A model generated the notes under the pieces. It saw only the letters and a list, made by a program, of their open reading frames with translations. It was not told the origin of the DNA and made no database searches. Of a DNA stretch of 64,000 bases, positions 60,701 through 64,000 are shown in pieces. This DNA is from JALHOM01 sp964444225 (GTDB lineage: Bacteria; Patescibacteriota; Saccharimonadia; Saccharimonadales; 2-12-FULL-41-12): assembly GCA_964444225.1 (NCBI GenBank), contig CAYUFM010000002.1, forward strand, positions 8,206-72,205. Reading direction: 5' to 3'. Positions within the stretch are counted from its first letter, which is position 1; the number at the start of each line of letters is the position of its first letter. The translations under genes and the position numbers were made by a program.

Positions 60701-62019
60701 GACCAATAAACAGTAAACTCGGTGTTAGCTGGGGTAAATGCAGCTGAGTCAATCACCACAGTTATAGTGTCACCAGCATTAAAACTAACAACTCCAGGTG
60801 CAATAACCGAGGAAGAAGTTCTGATATTCGTTGCGTTTATAGCACATACTCCAGTACCTTGAGAGACCCCATTAACTCGCCACCTTAGAGTGGCAGTACC
60901 TGCTGTCCAGTTGGCATTTGTTACCACCATACAACTCCTAAAGCTACCATTAGCTGGTGCGACAAACGTATTGCTACCTGCGGTACTAGAAACAGCCGTT
61001 CCGCTAGTAAACGAGAGTAGTCCAGTAGCTGTAGCCGTGGCAGTACCTGGTAAGTTAGCCACACTAGAGACAAAATTTGCAGAAGTTGAACTTACCCCAA
61101 GAGTTAGAGACACCCATTGTGTGCCGTTATATCCCTCAAAATCCGTGCCTGTCCAACGGATAGTTCCGGCATTAGCATTTGTAGTATTTCCAAGTTTTAT
61201 GCCTCCATTTACCTCTAACGCTTCGACAGCATCCGCTAAGGTTCCTATGCCTACATCACCGTCCTGGTCTATACGCAGTCCTTCGACTCCCCCAGTTTCT
61301 AGGATGAGATCATTTGCGTCATTAGTGCCCAAGGTTGCCGTCCCACCTGCAAAGATATTGCCACCATTAGCAAAACCTGTGCTATCCAGCAGTACTGTGC
61401 CGCTGGCATCTGGCAGATTAATAGTTCGATTTGAAGTAGGATTCAGAAAATCAAAAATTGTAGTGTTGGCACCAACAGTTTTACGAAGCTGACCAGCAAC
61501 AAAGGCATAAGGTACACCTGTAAGCTTAGTTCGCTTACTACTTGGCGCGAGCATTTCACCATCCCATGACGGGGTGGTTCCAGAGCCACCAACGTTCATG
61601 GTTAGCCACAGTTCCTGATCCCAGTTAATTGCCGGGAAGGCCGTAACAGACCCCAGATTTACAGAGAAGTAGCCGTTGACTATCCTGACCCGGTCATCTG
61701 TACCCGGGAAATCTCTAGTTTCGGTCCACAGCAGTGTACCTGCATTTGACTCGCCTGTTCCAGCTGGACCACCTTGCGTTCCGCCATCGTAAAGTTTGAA
61801 CTCTAGGTTGTAAACGCCGTCCGGAACAACTGAACCAGAAGAGTTAAGTAATCTACCTTGGAAGTTGAGCGTTGAGGAAGTAGCAGCATAGGTTTTTGTA
61901 GCGTCGATCGAGCGCGTATATGTATATACGGTTAATGAGGCAAAAAATACTAAAACAAAGAGAATAAACACTTTGAATGTCAAAGCCAACTTAATGCGTA
62001 TTTGCCGTAATTTTTGCAT
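57760..62019 (-). CDS. Giant secreted protein with lectin-like domain and C-terminal stalk
   Basis: A 1419-aa exported protein. A basic N-terminus leads to a membrane segment ending in YTYTR (about 14-34), then the LNFQGRLLNSSGSVVPDGVYNLEFKLYDGG module shared with the two other giant genes. Residues of about 200-860 hold beta-rich repeats (LTINSSGTAEF, TLGATDNTG). A domain with WGDNTEWNTDETGTCTW and FFAGIADGG (about 880-1080) looks like a lectin/LamG-type fold. A coiled-coil stalk (EIANLQAQINSLKIQL, near 1230) and a tail of repeated beta strands (DLKLAGESSGRVYIKEGQM) follow. No S74 domain is visible. It is probably displayed on the surface or released. Confidence 0.85.
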   Translation of the reverse strand: MQKLRQIRIKLALTFKVFILFVLVFFASLTVYTYTRSIDATKTYAATSSTLNFQGRLLNSSGSVVPDGVYNLEFKLYDGGTQGGPAGTGESNAGTLLWTETRDFPGTDDRVRIVNGYFSVNLGSVTAFPAINWDQELWLTMNVGGSGTTPSWDGEMLAPSSKRTKLTGVPYAFVAGQLRKTVGANTTIFDFLNPTSNRTINLPDASGTVLLDSTGFANGGNIFAGGTATLGTNDANDLILETGGVEGLRIDQDGDVGIGTLADAVEALEVNGGIKLGNTTNANAGTIRWTGTDFEGYNGTQWVSLTLGVSSTSANFVSSVANLPGTATATATGLLSFTSGTAVSSTAGSNTFVAPANGSFRSCMVVTNANWTAGTATLRWRVNGVSQGTGVCAINATNIRTSSSVIAPGVVSFNAGDTITVVIDSAAFTPANTEFTVYWSVDYGTSGANGTFFAQGGNTFGTTAVLGTTDNQGLSFITNNATALTINSSGTAEFLLGLQSNSLDRSSTGDLLIGGTNAASLSLCNGANCDTVNIGTNADSDAINIGDSLDAVTISGGSASSIVWNGITISASELGFLDTKDAILLDQNDLITTDGVGAISSGSGLEIGTGGLGLLQGCANNEGLIWNEAGSTWGCSLPTLDSAYANDPDKILAVNNAAGLTMNLTTTGGLFIQDAGVTFASFTDTGGITFQPAGTSAITFSLDDNSAFIQNGTVTNTGFLQDINLTFGADGLTGDTVSALNIDVTSANDIAGDIVYGLNIGNLTGNGANTSERGLRIGSGWSVSNGDADVVFDDTTPVITLGATDNTGILSITDSAATPNTLIRIQDHATNFGASVEAGAFIDYNSMYVDEFFKDRAQVVADGNQVWGDNTEWNTDETGTCTWDGTADSINGTTAMVAGVAGSFCSIRHADLGVATPNTWIDADFLPTIVMKIRPSVAGAGVPDVNHQFFAGIADGGAGAVPATGAPTNGIYFTNASDAAGVTGTANWFATTDNGGTATSTPCSVAVSETAYALLMIKVMSTTLVKFYIDADVSNGIQLTECGTGNTANINLAGMTPYLKADWDAAANASTLGIDFYRVWQDDAPVSAQPTEGGIATEEPTIDLSDPLQSSTDSPIDVKAILSELTVSSEELTLPSERLDVGVLIASKAVVSPVVTANELYVNVIKSARDEDIKLEVGDDNFVSITDSQQQTVVGIDSLGNATFNGTLTASSIKLLGDQGLDFGSEIANLQAQINSLKIQLNTQALSTLDLDNLSLGDVLISGVSSFSEDAIFAKLVTIQKDLNVLGVTSVQGLTVNLDLIAKGALTVDGKATFKEVVRFQKDVEFEANVSVKGDLKLAGESSGRVYIKEGQMKVKVEFAKPKESVPVLAVTISNGKFAQYSYQNLTKESFEIVLPANATEDIEFTWITIQSDKQEVQP

Positions 62020-62246
62020 TGTTTGTTTGGGTCTTTTGTTTTTTGTTTTAGTTATTTTTTGTTTTTGAAATAACTGGTTATATTATTACCCTTTTAAAAC
62101 AGAGGTGCAACACTTTTTGGGTACTTTTTTTACTCAGTTTTAGACCCCTGTTTTTACGCACTGTAGATTTCCCTACAACATTAAACTCCATTAACCCTTA
62201 TGGTTTTACTAAAAAGCAAGCAAACGGGTTAAATCACTTATCCACA
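62020..62246 (-). promoter_or_regulatory. Promoter and SD-less A-rich leader of the 1419-aa gene
   Basis: -35 TTGCAC (62105-62110) and a weaker -10 TAATAA (62083-62088) are spaced by 16 bp. The 63-nt leader has AAGACCCAAA (62026-62035) and no Shine-Dalgarno. TTATCCACA, a perfect DnaA-box match, is at 62238-62246. The layout matches the other two giant genes, though the box is about twice as far from the start codon. Confidence 0.6.
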
Positions 62247-62267
62247 GCTAGCCTCAATTAATACATT

Positions 62268-62453
62268 CTAAACACCGAAAGAACGAAGTGCTTCATATAC
62301 CACATAGGCCGGCCAGACGGCAGCCTGCAATAGTGCAAGAATAAACCCCCAAAATCCTTCGTTACGTTCTACAAAATATACCGCAGCACCGATGTAAGCC
62401 ACAAAAAGTATGTAACCCCAGTGCTCATTGTTCCTTACTGTTTTCTTACCCAT
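62268..62453 (-). CDS. Small two-helix membrane protein
   Basis: A 61-aa protein with two membrane segments (about 12-29 and 34-55) and a short basic N-terminus. An aromatic-rich middle (VERNEGFWGFILALLQAAVWPAYVVYEALR) resembles small membrane proteins found next to envelope genes in CPR. Family not recognised. Start supported by AGGAGG 6 nt before the ATG. It lies between the third giant gene and the rRNA genes. Confidence 0.65.
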   Translation of the reverse strand: MGKKTVRNNEHWGYILFVAYIGAAVYFVERNEGFWGFILALLQAAVWPAYVVYEALRSFGV

Positions 62454-62534
62454 ATTTCCCCTCCTCTGTCTTACTATAATACCTTATTTAGAAAACTGCT
62501 TATAACTTCGATTATAGCGAGAATTCTAGTTTAT

Positions 62535-62566
62535 AAAAAAAGACCCCTTTTCAGGAGTCCTTTTTT
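62535..62566 (-). terminator. Intrinsic terminator of the rRNA operon
   Basis: On the minus strand AAAAAAGGACTCC-loop-GGGGTCTTTTTTT forms a stem with two G-U pairs and a T-run, about 7 nt after the 3' end of 5S rRNA. Confidence 0.85.
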
Positions 62567-62572
62567 ATAAAA

Positions 62573-62684
62573 CGGCACCGTGCTATTTTCCCAGGGGTGA
62601 ACCCCAAGTATTGTAACCGCTACAAGGCTTAACTTCTGTGTTCGGAATGGGTACAGGTGTTTCCCTTGCGCCATGGGCACCGAC
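62573..62684 (-). rRNA. rrf: 5S ribosomal RNA
   Basis: The minus strand reads CGGTGCCCATGGCG at the 5' side and GGCACCG at the 3' end, which pair as helix I. The loop C and helix III area ACCCATTCCGAACACAGAAG is the universal 5S core, and GGGGTTCACCCC forms helix IV. The length is about 112 nt, close to the usual 110-120. Ends are estimated from pairing. It follows 23S in the order expected for a bacterial rRNA operon, with a 230-bp spacer. Confidence 0.95.
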
Positions 62685-62705
62685 TGCGCTTCTCTGAAGC
62701 GCAGC

Positions 62706-62765
<60 letters not shown>

Positions 62766-62914
62766 CGCCGAAATGGCGTGTGTCGATGTCCATAAAGTGC
62801 TATGTATGGCTGACGTTGTAAATAAACGTACATTTTTTGGTGTGATATACACCAATAACTAGTCAATGCGTTCCCAAAAGTCACACTACTATAAAAGCTG
62901 TGTAACTTTTGGAC

Positions 62915-63146
62915 GTAAAAAGTCAGTGTCCCTATTAGTACACCTCGGCTCAACGTATTACTACGCTTACACCTGGTGCCTATCAACCTGATCGTCTATC
63001 AGGGGGATCATAGGGAAATCTAATCTTAGGATTAGTTTCGCGCTTAATATGCTTTCAGCGCTTATCTAAACCGCACTTAGCTACCCAACAATGCCATTGG
63101 TATGACAATTGGTACACCAGCGGTGCGTTCACCCCGGTCCTCTCGT
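62915..63146 (-). rRNA. rrl: 23S ribosomal RNA, 3' exon
   Basis: This is the 3' end of 23S rRNA. Reading the minus strand, it starts ACGAGAGGACCGGGGTGAACGC (second half of the sarcin-ricin loop, about E. coli 2657 on). It continues with TTGTCATACCAATGGCATTG and GTAGCTAAGTGCGG, and ends near GGTGTACTAATAGGGACAC. The 3' end is an estimate. The matching 5' exon starts on the other side of the intron at 63924. Confidence 0.93.
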
Positions 63147-63923
63147 CGCATTATTCCTTTATTTCTAAAGGCGCAGACTATATCTTTACCCTTCTTGCAC
63201 GACACAAGATTGGGGTAGTGGCGTATTATGAAAGCTATATATTTTCATACAGAGTATGAATGAGCTTCCATCCAGTTCGTTAAAGAACTAAGTCGTTACG
63301 GGGTCAAATTTAGTAATGTTAGAATTTCTTCTTTAGTTTTCTTCCGGCTTGCCTTATAGTTCTCGTTTTGAATGACCAAAACCAGATTAGCAAGCATAAG
63401 AAGATCTTTTTTAGAAAGCGTATTTATGCCCTTCTCTAGGATCATACAAGCCGTTATCATCGCTTCGGCCTGAACGGCTTTAAAACGAATATATGGTTGC
63501 ATTTGAGTTAGAATTTCACGAACTTGTTTAAATCCGTTAATTCTTAGTTCTGAGATATTGTCACTTCGTTTAGAAACATATCCAATACCTAGAACTTCTC
63601 GCATCCAATGAAGAGGCTCTTCGTGACGAGCGTCTTGATAGAAGCAGATTGTTGCCATAAAGCGATAGCCACGACTTGTGTCTGAGCGCTTTTTGATTTG
63701 CAACATAATACTGCCATCACCATCAAGAAAACCCGCAATATATGCTTTCTCACTACTTAATCGACTTCCCACGGTATTGCCTTTCAGAGGTTTTCGGTCC
63801 TCAAGCGAATTGTATTACATCTGGACCGATGTGTAAACAATTCTAAAACCAAAAACATATGAAGGTTTCACCGTTATTAGCCACGTTGTCATTACGCATT
63901 ACGGCGTAAAGTAGCAATAATTT
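63147..63923 (-). mobile_element. Group I intron in the 23S rRNA sarcin-ricin loop
   Basis: A 777-nt insertion splits CCTAGT|ACGAGAGGACC, so removing it restores the universal sarcin-ricin sequence. Its 5' exon ends in T and the intron ends in G, both as required for group I splicing. The intron start contains GCTA, which can pair with the exon end TAGT with the usual U-G pair at the splice site. Near the 3' end AAAGATATAGTC matches the conserved S/P7 element of group I introns. A LAGLIDADG gene lies inside it. The insertion point is after E. coli U2656 by my alignment. Confidence 0.9.
63296..63772 (-). CDS. LAGLIDADG homing endonuclease in the rRNA intron
   Basis: A 158-aa single-motif LAGLIDADG endonuclease. 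The motif is YIAGFLDGDGS at 11-21, whose acidic residues bind the catalytic metal. VSKRSDNISELRINGFKQVREIL and FKAVQAEAMITACMIL complete the fold. With one motif per chain it should act as a homodimer on a near-palindromic 23S target, copying the intron into intron-free alleles. The start is GTG at 63772, with AAAGG 7 nt upstream. It lies in a peripheral loop of the intron and leaves about 150 nt on each side for the ribozyme core. Confidence 0.93.
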   Translation of the reverse strand: MGSRLSSEKAYIAGFLDGDGSIMLQIKKRSDTSRGYRFMATICFYQDARHEEPLHWMREVLGIGYVSKRSDNISELRINGFKQVREILTQMQPYIRFKAVQAEAMITACMILEKGINTLSKKDLLMLANLVLVIQNENYKASRKKTKEEILTLLNLTP

Positions 63924-64000
63924 ACTAGGGGCAAATTCCTGCAAATTTCCTGACGTCCACAGCGGATATAAACCGAACTGTCTCACGACGTTCTGAACCC
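63924..64000 (-). rRNA. rrl: 23S ribosomal RNA, 5' exon fragment
   Basis: The minus strand reads GAACGTCGTGAGACAGTTCGGT, then GGAAATTTGCAGGAATTTGCCCCTAGT, the usual domain VI sequence just before the sarcin-ricin loop. The gene continues beyond the right edge. It joins to the exon ending at 63146 once the intron is removed. Confidence 0.93.

Noticed and set aside
60890..61492. 200-codon plus-strand frame, and similar ones at 30503-30904 and 36908-37243
   Set aside because: They mirror the Thr/Gly/Ala-rich repeats of the giant minus-strand genes, give Val/Pro-rich low-complexity peptides, and have no Shine-Dalgarno or homology pattern.

Overview
The window looks like chromosomal DNA of a Patescibacteria (CPR) bacterium, most likely a Saccharibacteria-like lineage. 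The reasons are small compact genes, an AT-rich composition, class I lysyl-tRNA synthetase, a short ProRS without the insertion domain, an adenosylcobalamin-type ribonucleotide reductase, very large secreted proteins with a shared LNFQGRL-type N-terminus, and a self-splicing intron with a homing endonuclease gene inside the 23S rRNA gene. TGA is used as a stop (for example prmC), so the genetic code appears standard. The lineage is inferred from gene content only.

Layout. 1-7 kb, minus strand: the start of secA, hpf, serS, a hydrolase-like gene, a PD-(D/E)XK nuclease, two RNA methyltransferases (rsmE and an RlmD/RumA-type enzyme), and, at the head of that cluster, a heliorhodopsin-like membrane protein with a lysine-rich N-terminal tail. 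7-16 kb: DUF427-msrA, lysS, greA, proS, CPBP protease, rseP, frr, tsf, rpsB. 15.8-24.6 kb: a small membrane protein, rpmE (L31), fic, prfA-kinase-prmC, htrA, a polytopic membrane protein, an LCP protein and lepB. 24.6-26.3 kb: parB/parA.

26.3-38 kb holds two giant surface proteins (1651 and 1865 aa), and between them a frameshifted exported protein gene. 38-47 kb: rplU, a thioredoxin-fold protein, nrdJ, nrdR with a candidate NrdR operator, ftsZ, ftsA, map, adk, yqeY, rpsU. 47-57 kb: a winged-helix gene, priA, def, fmt, a DUF5663-like gene, a charged C-tail-anchored protein, infB, rpsA, a ROK kinase overlapping a small metallopeptidase, and a KGG-repeat protein. 57-62 kb: a third giant surface protein (1419 aa). 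62.5-64 kb: 5S rRNA and the 3' part of 23S rRNA, interrupted by a 777-nt group I intron inserted in the sarcin-ricin loop.

Most genes serve translation (ribosomal proteins, factors, tRNA synthetases, N-terminal Met processing), division (FtsA/FtsZ/ParAB) and export (SecA, LepB, HtrA, RseP). The three surface proteins are probably the main Sec and signal-peptidase clients. Several housekeeping genes have a -10 box only 6-11 nt before the ATG, which predicts leaderless or nearly leaderless mRNAs. The three giant genes instead share a strong promoter and an A-rich leader without a Shine-Dalgarno sequence. The most unusual items are the heliorhodopsin-like protein, the rRNA intron, and the shared control region and modular build of the giant proteins.
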